Virus record (IMG/VR): IMGVR_UViG_3300025671_012093
Coordinates: 1 to 37,602 of that record
From: a virus
Reading direction: 5' to 3' (one strand)
Length of the DNA stretch: 37,602 bases
Below the pieces are notes generated by a model that saw only the letters and a list, made by a program, of their open reading frames with translations, searched no databases and was not told the origin of the DNA. Position numbers and translations under genes: made by a program. Within the stretch, counting starts at the first letter, position 1. Every line of letters starts with the position of its first letter. This document shows positions 7,292 through 12,963 of this stretch, piece after piece.

Positions 7292-7657
7292 TTAAGCGGG
7301 TGTTTCGATTTCGTCTTCAGGCTCTGGCGGGTCGTCGACAAGCGACTTCAGGCCCGCCGCCCGGATTAGCCGCGACACCTTTTCGGTAACGTCAAAAGGT
7401 GTCGTGACACACTTGAGCATCTGCGCCGCGGTTTCGAAGTCGGCAGCGATCACGTTGCGCAGCAGGGTCTGATGCACCTCCTGCTGGTTGTTGAAGCCGT
7501 GCTGCTTCATCAGGCGCTTGAGGTCCTTCTTGAAGATGCCTGCAACCTCAATCGTAAATTTCTCGACGCCCAATGCTGCGTCCTTCGCCGCTGCCTTCTC
7601 GCGCTTGCGGCGCTGCTTCAGCGCTTCCGCCGTCGGTTGCTGCTCTTCCTCGGCCAT
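7292..7657 (-). CDS. Hypothetical protein, basic and helical
   Basis: 121 residues. A highly charged N-terminal helix (KQRRKREKAAAKDAALG, ~14-30) is followed by a compact helical region with NNQQEVHQTLLRNVIAADFETAAQML (~55-82) and an acidic Pro-rich tail (DDPPEPEDEIETPA). The middle part is compatible with a small DNA- or RNA-binding helical fold, but I do not recognise a family. GAGG precedes the start. It stands between target 2 and a translationally coupled pair of unknowns, so it may be DGR cargo or ordinary early-region filler. Confidence 0.65.
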   Translation of the reverse strand: MAEEEQQPTAEALKQRRKREKAAAKDAALGVEKFTIEVAGIFKKDLKRLMKQHGFNNQQEVHQTLLRNVIAADFETAAQMLKCVTTPFDVTEKVSRLIRAAGLKSLVDDPPEPEDEIETPA

Positions 7658-7738
7658 GGCCTACCTCTTCGATTCCACTTGCCTGGATTGCCAGCCATGC
7701 AGGCCGGCGCCGCGCGGCGGTGATCTTGCTGATGCGCC

Positions 7739-8053
7739 TCATGGGGTGTCGGCGAACTTGAAGCCGTTCTCCTGGGCGATCAGCATCACGCGCTTGATGT
7801 GCATGCCCAGGTTCTTTGCTGCCACGCTGGCTACGACGCCCTTGGCGGCCTCGGCGCGTACCGACGGTGCCAGCTTGTCACGCTGGGCACGCAGGCGTTC
7901 GTGGTGAGCGGTGGTGCCATTGAAAGGACCATCAGCGCTGACGCCGCTCGGGATGACCTGGGCGGTCTTGCCCGCGCCGAAGTAGGCATCAATCTGGCGG
8001 TTGAGGTCGGCGATTACCGCGTCTTTCGGGTTGTCCATCGGTACGCCGATCAT
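7739..8053 (-). CDS. Hypothetical protein with possible HTH C-terminus
   Basis: 104 residues. The start ATG overlaps the stop of the upstream gene (ATGA), so translation is probably coupled. The C-terminal ~40 residues (GVVASVAAKNLGMHIKRVMLIAQENGFKFAD) have the spacing of a helix-turn-helix. The N-terminal part has NRQIDAYFGAGKT and a Gly/Ser-rich linker, then a basic helix. An alternative internal start (8038) would remove five residues. No family is recognised. Confidence 0.6.
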   Translation of the reverse strand: MIGVPMDNPKDAVIADLNRQIDAYFGAGKTAQVIPSGVSADGPFNGTTAHHERLRAQRDKLAPSVRAEAAKGVVASVAAKNLGMHIKRVMLIAQENGFKFADTP

Positions 8054-8331
8054 TGCGCGCCGCCTGACAGCGTCACCTTCACGCCGTCGGCCCGAGATTC
8101 CAACTCCTGGGCAAAGTTGCTGGCATCCTTCCAGGTCCAGCGGAAGCCCTTTACCTTACCGGTGGCGATCTCCACGATGTGGTAAGCCTTGCCGGCGGTG
8201 CGGATCTGAAAGCGAATCTTCTGCACTGGCGCCTCCTTGCCGATCAGGGCGTAGAACTCGGCGGTCGCGATGCGGGAGCGCACGTGCAGGGCCGCAACCC
8301 CGTCTACGCGCTGTTGAATTGATGCGTGCAT
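8050..8331 (-). CDS. Hypothetical protein
   Basis: 93 residues, mixed beta/alpha, with a central KIRFQIRTAGKAYHIVEIATGKVKGF strand-rich block and a WTWKDASNFAQELE helix. GAGG lies before the ATG. It is the first gene after the strong hairpin terminator at 8432-8460, and a 12-bp perfect inverted repeat (8361-8416) lies in its leader. The gene is coupled to the next one through ATGA. The function is unknown. Confidence 0.62.
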   Translation of the reverse strand: MHASIQQRVDGVAALHVRSRIATAEFYALIGKEAPVQKIRFQIRTAGKAYHIVEIATGKVKGFRWTWKDASNFAQELESRADGVKVTLSGGAQ

Positions 8332-8360
8332 GGTGGATACCTCAGTGGGTTGCGTGTATT

Positions 8361-8416
8361 CGTCAGCACCCTGACCGCCTGGTCTGTGCCGGTGGGCCCA
8401 GGGGAGGGTGCTGACG
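8361..8416 (-). repeat. Perfect 12-bp inverted repeat in a gene leader
   Basis: 8361-8372 pairs perfectly with 8405-8416 (CGTCAGCACCCT / AGGGTGCTGACG). An inner CCTGG/CCAGG pairing lies inside the 32-nt loop region. It sits between the terminator at 8432-8460 and the start at 8331, so in leftward RNA it would be a stable leader hairpin. Confidence 0.6.
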
Positions 8417-8431
8417 GGTAAACGCGAGATG

Positions 8432-8460
8432 AAAAAAAGCCCAGTAGGGACTGGGCTTTT
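8432..8460. terminator. Bidirectional rho-independent terminator
   Basis: AGCCCAGT-AGGG-ACTGGGCT forms a perfect 8-bp stem with a 4-nt loop, flanked by A7 on one side and T4 on the other. It can therefore end leftward transcripts (U-run of seven) and rightward ones. It separates target 3 from the genes 8331-7292. Leftward transcription must pass it by antitermination, or restart. Confidence 0.85.
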
Positions 8461-8595
8461 CGTTGCGTTACATAGACCTCCCTATGTCACGCAGGGGGTG
8501 GCGGTCGAGCGCCTGGGTTTGTTGTTTACATGGCTGCCAATCCTCCGTTCTAGGTGGGTTGAAATGCAGGTGGCCGGCGCGCGCCGGGTGTTCGT

Positions 8596-8721
8596 CCGCA
8601 TCGGATATAGCTCGAATCCCTCCGAGTGTTGTCCGTCTACGCCGCGACAAGATCCGCTCAGGCTCGGGACAAGGTGGCCACCCTGCTATCACGACAGAGT
8701 GCCGAGCTATATCCGATGCGG
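8596..8721. repeat. 126-bp element closed by a perfect 19-bp inverted repeat
   Basis: 8596-8614 (CCGCATCGGATATAGCTCG) is the exact reverse complement of 8703-8721. The 88-nt interior has further pairings on the leftward strand: GGTGGCCACC, TTGTCC with GGACAA, and GCG with CGC. No direct target-site duplication is obvious at its ends and no open frame is convincing. It could be a structured RNA, a small inverted-repeat element, or a cruciform linked to VR3, which ends about 96 bp away. The rest of 8461-8806 holds no gene I can support; a 15-bp palindrome (ACGACAGGCTGTCGT) lies at 8757-8771. Confidence 0.7.
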
Positions 8722-8806
8722 CCTGGTCTGGGGAGTACCAGGGCCTCGGGCAGTTAACGACAGGCTGTCGTGGCGCTGGTTGTTCGAAAAAAATTGAAGG
8801 AATGAA

Positions 8807-9295
8807 TTACTGAAGGAATCTGCGGACAGGGCGCGCGAGCCGCTCGCTGCTCTTGTCGTCGTCGTTGAGCCAGCCATCGTCAAAGTCCATGCTGTAGGCG
8901 TAGTCGGCGGAGCGCTGCGTTGACGACAGGTAGTACCACTCCTCGCTGAACGACTCGGGAGCGAACTGCCAGGCGTGATGCAACTCGCCAATGGAAGGCA
9001 GATAGAAGTCGGTATGCCCGTCGGCGGTGTACGCGGTGACTGCGATCGCGGCGGGGTGCTTGCCGTCTCGACTGATCAGGATCTCGGTATTGGCACGGCC
9101 ATCGGTTCGGCTCAATGCATCGACATCCACGCCGTAATCGCCGTATTCGTGACGACCAGGTACATCCTGGGCTGCGTAGATGATGTGGCAGAGACCTTCT
9201 GGATACTGGCGAATCCCACCGTAGATGCCGCCCTGACCAGGCCATACAGCGCCTATTTCAGGGATGGTGATTTGTTGTTGCGCTGCTGTTTGCAT
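8807..9295 (-). CDS. DGR target protein 3 (C-type-lectin/DUF1566-like, VR3)
   Basis: 162 residues from the ATG at 9295, which has GAGGA 6-7 nt upstream; two earlier in-frame ATGs (9331, 9319) lack sites. It is the closest paralogue of target 1: IPEIGAVWPGQGG, YGDYG, DGRANT, HPAA and DGHTDFYLPS blocks precede the VR3-encoded end (ADYAYSMDFDDGWLNDDDKS then ERLARPVRRFLQ). No signal peptide or membrane helix is seen. VR3 is the repeat closest to the template (8 changes), so this gene may have been retargeted most recently. A conserved hairpin leader shared with the TerB-like gene lies directly upstream. Confidence 0.9.
   Translation of the reverse strand: MQTAAQQQITIPEIGAVWPGQGGIYGGIRQYPEGLCHIIYAAQDVPGRHEYGDYGVDVDALSRTDGRANTEILISRDGKHPAAIAVTAYTADGHTDFYLPSIGELHHAWQFAPESFSEEWYYLSSTQRSADYAYSMDFDDGWLNDDDKSSERLARPVRRFLQ
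8817..8919 (-). repeat. DGR variable repeat 3 (VR3)
   Basis: 103 bp aligned without gaps to TR 5359-5461, with 8 differences, all at template adenines. The match extends two bases further at the 3' side than in VR1. Together with VR2 it shares the post-stop sequence CAGTAATTCATT. Confidence 0.95.
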
Positions 9296-9314
9296 GTTTG
9301 ATTCCTCGTCGGTT

Positions 9315-9360
9315 GTCATCCCGCTGCCCACTCATTGAATGGGCAGAAGTGATGCTTTAC
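9315..9360 (-). promoter_or_regulatory. Conserved hairpin leader, copy B (before target 3)
   Basis: In leftward RNA: AAAGCATCACTT, stem CTGCCCA, loop, stem TGGGCAG, then CGGGATG. The same layout occurs at 9811-9857 with a different but still complementary stem. It ends about 20 nt before the start of target 3 and overlaps the last codon of the TerB-like gene. Confidence 0.6.
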
Positions 9361-9791
9361 AGGTGGTCTTTCAGATTCAGCCCCAGCAGCTTGGCGCTGC
9401 GCTCGAGGGCGGTCAGCTCGGCCGGTTCGATCTCGCCGTCGGCCTCGGCCACTGTGAGCATCACGTTGAGTACGGTCAGCGCTTCGGCCGGGGAGTGAGC
9501 CAGGTCGCCCAGCTCTTTCTCGGCGTTCTGCCGCAGGATGCGAGCCCCTGACTTGAAGTCGGTTTTGGCGCGGTCGATGGTGTTGGACAGCTCAGCGCCG
9601 AAGCCCTGGAGCGCTGGGTTGTTGCTCAGGATGGTCTCGATCTTCGACAGCTCGCTCTCTTCCAGGTCGCCGTCTGCGGCCGCAACGTAGATGCTGCCGT
9701 ACACAACCGCTTCCATCAGGTCGCGGTTTGCCAGCTTGGCGACTGCCGCACGGGCCTGGCCGGATTTCTTGCCGAACAATTTGCCTAACAT
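9357..9791 (-). CDS. TerB-like (tellurite-resistance TerB family) protein
   Basis: 144 residues starting MLGKLFGKKSG at 9791, behind AGAGGAA. An in-frame extension to 10325 is rejected because it runs through the PL/operator region. The helical domain (~25-140) has the two acidic repeats typical of TerB: VAAADGDLEESELSKIE (~37-53) and VAEADGEIEPAELTALE (~111-127), which bind divalent metal in the family. The basic N-terminus is common in phage-borne forms. It is the first gene of the leftward PL transcript. TerB proteins are linked to stress and phage defence, but the role in this phage is unknown. Confidence 0.85.
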   Translation of the reverse strand: MLGKLFGKKSGQARAAVAKLANRDLMEAVVYGSIYVAAADGDLEESELSKIETILSNNPALQGFGAELSNTIDRAKTDFKSGARILRQNAEKELGDLAHSPAEALTVLNVMLTVAEADGEIEPAELTALERSAKLLGLNLKDHL

Positions 9792-9810
9792 GGTTATTCC
9801 TCTGGGTTGG

Positions 9811-9857
9811 GTGACATCCCGCTGCACCCTGTTACCAAGGTGCAGAAGTGATGCTTT
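9811..9857 (-). promoter_or_regulatory. Conserved hairpin leader, copy A (before TerB-like gene)
   Basis: In leftward RNA: AAAGCATCACTT, stem CTGCACC, loop, stem GGTGCAG, then CGGGATG. Compared with copy B, two base pairs of the stem have changed on both sides (A-T to C-G and C-G to A-T) while the flanks are identical. That is compensatory change and argues for a functional RNA structure. It ends about 20 nt before the start codon. The rest of 9860-10085 is untranslated PL leader in which I see no gene. Confidence 0.6.
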
Positions 9858-10089
9858 CCCTCCTACTGCCGCCGGAAGGGGCGGGGCGCATTGCTTGCCG
9901 GGTCGTTCACTCGGTTCTGGCGTTTCACCATCGAGCAGCCGTACAAGGTTTTCCCTGTCGTTGGCAGGCTTTCGGGCCTGTCCGCTCGCCGGTCGCCGGT
10001 AGAGGCAATGCGGTCTGTTGTTTGTTGCGCTGGCTGTTAAAGAGCAGTGGGTCTCTTGAGGCCCTGACCGTCTGCTTGTGTTTCTATTG

Positions 10090-10144
10090 CAAGTCGGCTT
10101 GCATTTATAAAAGCATGCTTGTGTATTGAATGCAAGCACGCTTG
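10090..10144. promoter_or_regulatory. OL: three repressor operators
   Basis: Three copies of a 12-bp palindrome with consensus CAAGCATGCTTG: 10090-10101 (CAAGTCGGCTTG), 10110-10121 (AAAGCATGCTTG) and 10133-10144 (CAAGCACGCTTG). The last two are spaced 23 bp apart, exactly as in OR. The expected ligands are the CI-like repressor (11417-10566) and Cro. Confidence 0.82.
10104..10135 (-). promoter_or_regulatory. Leftward early promoter PL
   Basis: On the minus strand, -35 TTGCAT (10135-10130), 17-bp spacer, -10 TTTTAT (10112-10107), with TATAAA overlapping at 10109-10104. One operator overlaps the -35 and one fills the spacer, so repressor binding would block it. The layout mirrors PR. Confidence 0.6.
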
Positions 10145-10159
10145 TATTTATTTTTTGTA

Positions 10160-10175
10160 CTGTATGGATATACAG
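10160..10175. promoter_or_regulatory. LexA (SOS) box
   Basis: CTGTATGGATATACAG matches CTGT-N8-ACAG, the LexA site of gamma-proteobacteria including Pseudomonas, and the flanking bases (TA before) also fit. It lies 22 bp before the start codon of the gene at 10197, in the AT-rich promoter zone. Confidence 0.82.
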
Positions 10176-10196
10176 CATAAGTAAAGGAGGTGTTTT

Positions 10197-10514
10197 ATGG
10201 CAAAGCAGGATAAGAAGAAGGAGGCGGGGCCCAAGCCAATGACGGGCATGGAGCGATTGAATCTGCGCGTTTCGTCGATGATCAATCACCCGACGTCGCA
10301 ACTGAACAGGCTGGTTACCATTCATCGCCTGGACACGGACGGGCAGATGGAATGGAGTGAGTTGCTATTGGTGCTATCAGATACGGACGGTATCGAAATG
10401 ACCATCGAGGATGGTGATGAGGCGATCACTCTGCGCTGGGAGGCCGCGAGCGACGAAGATCGACCGTTAGAGGTTGATGATGTATCTGTGGCAGAGGATC
10501 CGGCACCGTTTTAG
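10197..10514 (+). CDS. DUF1654-like protein under LexA control
   Basis: 105 residues with a near-perfect AAGGAGGT ribosome site. A basic N-terminal tail (~1-14) precedes a domain matching DUF1654 in my recollection: MERLNLRVSSMINHPTSQL (~18-36), a central QMEWSELLLVLSDTDGIEM, and a final strand ITLRWE; the tail is acidic. DUF1654 is largely confined to Pseudomonas and its phages and has no firm function. With a LexA box directly upstream it should be DNA-damage induced. Its position between PL and the convergent repressor gene suggests a role in induction, perhaps acting on the repressor, but that is inference. Confidence 0.8.
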   Translation: MAKQDKKKEAGPKPMTGMERLNLRVSSMINHPTSQLNRLVTIHRLDTDGQMEWSELLLVLSDTDGIEMTIEDGDEAITLRWEAASDEDRPLEVDDVSVAEDPAPF

Positions 10515-10523
10515 CGGTCACAA

Positions 10524-10553
10524 AAAAGCCCGCTCGATTGGCGGGCTTTCTTG
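10524..10553. terminator. Bidirectional terminator between convergent genes
   Basis: AGCCCGC-7 nt-GCGGGCT stem (10527-10547), preceded by A6 and followed by a T-rich run. It separates the rightward DUF1654-like gene from the leftward repressor gene and can serve both. Confidence 0.85.
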
Positions 10554-10565
10554 TTTTGTGTCAGG

Positions 10566-11417
10566 TCAGGCTTTTCTGGCATTCCAAATCAGCAAAACCT
10601 TCGCGTGGATTGTCACGTCGTCGATCCTGGCCTGCTGGTCCTTGTGCTTCTCATTGTCAGAGATCAGCCAAAAATGATCCTCGTCGGACATCTGCAGGCG
10701 CTTGATGTAGAGCAGGCCGTGCCAGGTGATCACATAGATCCCATCACCGATGAACTCATTCACTCCACGGTCAACAATGACAGGATCCTTGTCATTGATC
10801 GTGCCTTCCATGCTCTGACCCCAGCCAGTAATCACGGCGAGGGCGTTCAAAGTGGTGAATGTCACACCCTTCTCTCGCAACACGTCCTCACGCACGATCA
10901 GGTTGCGGACCGTCTCGCTGTAATCTGGCGGTACCTGGCCATGGCCCATGGCGGCACGGATGTCGTATTGAGGAATCAGAACCTCGTCGGCCCTGGCGCG
11001 AAGGCCTGAAAAATCCGCAGGGATGACATTGCCAGACTTTACTTCGTTGGCCGTTTCAGCAACGGCTTCTGCGATCTTCTGCTTTGCGGCATCAGACAGA
11101 TTCTTCCCGTGCTTCGCCAGCATCTGCTGAACGATGTCGGCCGATGACTTTCCAGAATCCTCGGCAGATCGGGTTGGAGTCATGCGACGCGGCGGCTCGC
11201 CTTTCCCACTCAGCAGCCAGTCGACTGTCGTGTCGTAGCCGTCGGCGATCGCCTTCAAATTCTCATTCTTGATGTTGCCTGTATCACCAGCAAACCACTG
11301 GCGCACAGCCTCGTAGCTGACCCCGCAAGTGGTCGCTATGTCGCGCTTGAACCCGCGCGCGCCGACCTCTGGCTTGCGAGCACGGACGAGGGCAGTAATT
11401 CGATCAGTAATTTTCAT
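10566..11417 (-). CDS. cI: CI-type repressor (HTH + S24 peptidase)
   Basis: 283 residues. The N-terminal Cro/CI helix-turn-helix spans ~20-65 (KRDIATTCGVSYEAVRQWFAG). A charged linker with SADIVQQMLAKHGKNLSDAA covers ~85-135. The C-terminal S24/LexA-like domain covers ~150-275 with Ser202 in GWGQSMEGT and Lys239 in LLYIKR as the catalytic pair. It should keep PL and PR off in the lysogen and be inactivated through RecA-stimulated self-cleavage; the cleavage segment is probably AAMGHG (~155-160). There is no strong Shine-Dalgarno, as is common for repressors made from PRM. It is divergent from cro across OR. Confidence 0.93.
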   Translation of the reverse strand: MKITDRITALVRARKPEVGARGFKRDIATTCGVSYEAVRQWFAGDTGNIKNENLKAIADGYDTTVDWLLSGKGEPPRRMTPTRSAEDSGKSSADIVQQMLAKHGKNLSDAAKQKIAEAVAETANEVKSGNVIPADFSGLRARADEVLIPQYDIRAAMGHGQVPPDYSETVRNLIVREDVLREKGVTFTTLNALAVITGWGQSMEGTINDKDPVIVDRGVNEFIGDGIYVITWHGLLYIKRLQMSDEDHFWLISDNEKHKDQQARIDDVTIHAKVLLIWNARKA

Positions 11418-11429
11418 GCGAGCAATCTA

Positions 11430-11477
11430 CAAGTTAGCTTGGCAAGCATGCTTGCTTAGTAAACACAAGCATGCTTG
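11430..11477. promoter_or_regulatory. OR: three repressor operators
   Basis: 11430-11441 (CAAGTTAGCTTG), 11443-11454 and 11466-11477 (both CAAGCATGCTTG, perfect palindromes). They fill the 88-bp gap between cI and cro. The degenerate copy is nearest cI and the two perfect copies lie nearest cro. Confidence 0.88.
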
Positions 11478-11480
11478 AAT
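11452..11480 (+). promoter_or_regulatory. Rightward early promoter PR
   Basis: -35 TTGCTT (11452-11457), 17-bp spacer, -10 TTGAAT (11475-11480). One operator overlaps the -35 edge and another the spacer and -10, the same geometry as PL. It drives cro and the early right operon. Confidence 0.55.
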
Positions 11481-11505
11481 TGGCGCACATCACAAGGAGT
11501 CAGCC

Positions 11506-11685
11506 ATGAACCGTGCCGACGCTATCAATTATTTCAAAGGGATTGCTCCCTTGGCCAAAGCGCTCGGAATCACATACGAGGCGGTCCGGCAGTGGGGCGA
11601 TGAAATTCCTCAGCTCCGCCAGTACCAGCTTGAGCTGGTGACCAACGGCCAGTTGAAGGCCGACAAAAAACAATCCGCTGCATAG
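11506..11685 (+). CDS. cro: Cro-like regulator
   Basis: 59 residues, with AAGGAG 7 nt before the ATG. It is a small helix-turn-helix protein of the YdaS/Cro type: PLAKALGITYEAVRQWG (~14-30) is the HTH, and the last residues are basic. It is the first gene from PR, divergent to cI. The recognition helix VSYEAVRQW of CI and ITYEAVRQW here are nearly the same, consistent with both reading the CAAGCATGCTTG operator. It would repress cI synthesis and tune early transcription. Confidence 0.88.
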   Translation: MNRADAINYFKGIAPLAKALGITYEAVRQWGDEIPQLRQYQLELVTNGQLKADKKQSAA

Positions 11686-11768
11686 GTCGTCCCTGTCGTT
11701 GATCCGTAGGGCAAATGATCGCGCACACCGTGGCGAGCATCCACGGAAACAAAATCGAGGTTTTACGA

Positions 11769-12191
11769 ATGGAAAATTTCTTGAGGGCTTGCCACACCAC
11801 CATCAAGGAAAGCGGGGCAGAGGAGCTGGCAGGGAAAATGTGCATGGCTCACATGAGCCTTCTGCAGCGTTCAAACCCGGATAACGCGGCGCACCACCTA
11901 ACGATCGAGCATCTGTTTGGCGTGCTGCTCCACACACAAGATATGCGCCCGCTGATGGCGCTCGCTGACCAATTCGGTTTTGACCTCGCTGCTCGTGAAA
12001 AGCCGAAAGCAAAACCGCTGATGGCCGCGCTGGGCCTCTTGTCCGCGGAATGCGGTGATGTTGGTCGATTGATTTTCGATGCTGCGGCGGACAACCACAT
12101 CAGCCAGCACGAAAAAGCCCAGGGCGAGAAAGCAATCCTTGAAGCGATAGACGCGCTGCAGGTCCTGCGCGAATCGCTTAAGGCTGCCTGA
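11769..12191 (+). CDS. CII-like regulatory protein (Phage_CP76 family)
   Basis: About 140 residues from ATG 11769, which has GAGG 9 nt upstream. An in-frame ATG at 11715 would add 18 residues. The sequence (MENFLRACHTTIKESGAEELA, NAAHHLTIEHLFGVLLHTQD, LADQFG) fits the CP76/CII-type regulator found after cro in Pseudomonas and P2-like phages. In the family these proteins influence the lysis-lysogeny choice. The C-terminal helix ends before a terminator at 12206-12231. Confidence 0.82.
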   Translation: MENFLRACHTTIKESGAEELAGKMCMAHMSLLQRSNPDNAAHHLTIEHLFGVLLHTQDMRPLMALADQFGFDLAAREKPKAKPLMAALGLLSAECGDVGRLIFDAAADNHISQHEKAQGEKAILEAIDALQVLRESLKAA

Positions 12192-12205
12192 ATTTCAGGC
12201 ACAAA

Positions 12206-12231
12206 AAAGCCGGGCTGCAACCCGGCTCTTT
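12206..12231 (+). terminator. Rho-independent terminator after CII-like gene
   Basis: AGCCGGG-CTGCAA-CCCGGCT stem (12208-12227), followed by CTTTC and preceded by A6. It is a moderate terminator that would attenuate transcription into the antirepressor and replication genes. Confidence 0.7.
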
Positions 12232-12261
12232 CAACAACTTGTAAAACACTGTGGGGCCATT

Positions 12262-12963
12262 ATGAACACGATTGTTGCTCCAAGCAATACCGTCACCATG
12301 TCGAGCCGGGAGATTGCTGAGCTCACCGGTAAGCAGCACAAGAACGTCCTTAGGGATGTGAACGTGATGCTTGAGTCGCTCGAAAAGGCTGGCTCAGATC
12401 TGAGCCAGGCAGTTCGATACACCGACGAGCGCGGCCGCACCTCGGAAGTTCGTCTAGATCGCGTCCTGACCGAGACCTTGCTTACCGGCTACAGCATCCC
12501 TCTTCGTCATCGTGTCGTGACACGATTGCAGGAACTAGAAAAGGTGTCGCGACACTCCATGTCGCTGCCTACCAACTTCGCCGAAGCTCTCCAGCTCGCC
12601 GCCGATCAGGCCAAGCAGAACGCCTCTCTGCACCAGGTCATCCAGCAGCAGGCGCCCAAGGTTCAAGCCCTGGAGCGCCTGTCCGGTACCCACGGCTCGA
12701 TCTGCATCACCACGGCTGCCAAGCAACTCGGCATAGGCCCTCTCAAACTCTTCAAGTGGCTCAGCGACAACCGCTGGATCTATCGCCGCGCCGCGTTCTC
12801 GGCCTGGTCTGCGTACCAACCCCGCCTCACCGCCGGCCTGCTCGAGCACAAGCTGGTCAAGGTAGGCAAGGGCTCCGAGGAAGATCTCAAGGTGGTCGAG
12901 CAGGTCATGGTCACCCGCAAAGGCATCACCCATCTCGCAACAGTCCTTCAGGAGGCTTTGTAA
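12262..12963 (+). CDS. Phage antirepressor (Rha + KilAC domains)
   Basis: 233 residues. The N-terminal Rha-type domain covers ~10-95 (MSSREIAELTGKQHKNVLRDV, then TGYSIPLRHRVVTRLQELE). A Gln-rich helical linker follows (~105-140), then the KilAC/ANT domain (~145-230) with ITTAAKQLGIGPLKLFKWLSDNRWIYRR. Such proteins bind DNA or repressors and relieve repression. It begins after a terminator and its TAA overlaps the next start (TAATG), so it is translationally linked to the replication gene. Confidence 0.9.
   Translation: MNTIVAPSNTVTMSSREIAELTGKQHKNVLRDVNVMLESLEKAGSDLSQAVRYTDERGRTSEVRLDRVLTETLLTGYSIPLRHRVVTRLQELEKVSRHSMSLPTNFAEALQLAADQAKQNASLHQVIQQQAPKVQALERLSGTHGSICITTAAKQLGIGPLKLFKWLSDNRWIYRRAAFSAWSAYQPRLTAGLLEHKLVKVGKGSEEDLKVVEQVMVTRKGITHLATVLQEAL

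Noticed and set aside
8596-8721. Integron attC site, or a tRNA remnant because of a CGAATCCC T-arm-like string
   Set aside because: No R-box core sequences for attC, and no acceptor/anticodon arms for a tRNA.
8408-8797. Rightward open frame across the terminator and the 19-bp inverted repeat
   Set aside because: It reads through a terminator stem and inverted repeats, has atypical composition and no neighbouring rightward genes.
6056-8919. VR similarity explained by ordinary gene duplication or conversion
   Set aside because: Random drift would hit all bases; all 33 differences from the TR lie at template adenines.
9792-10325. In-frame 178-residue extension of the TerB-like protein
   Set aside because: It would run through PL, the three operators and the LexA region, has low-complexity composition, and the internal ATG at 9791 has a good ribosome site.
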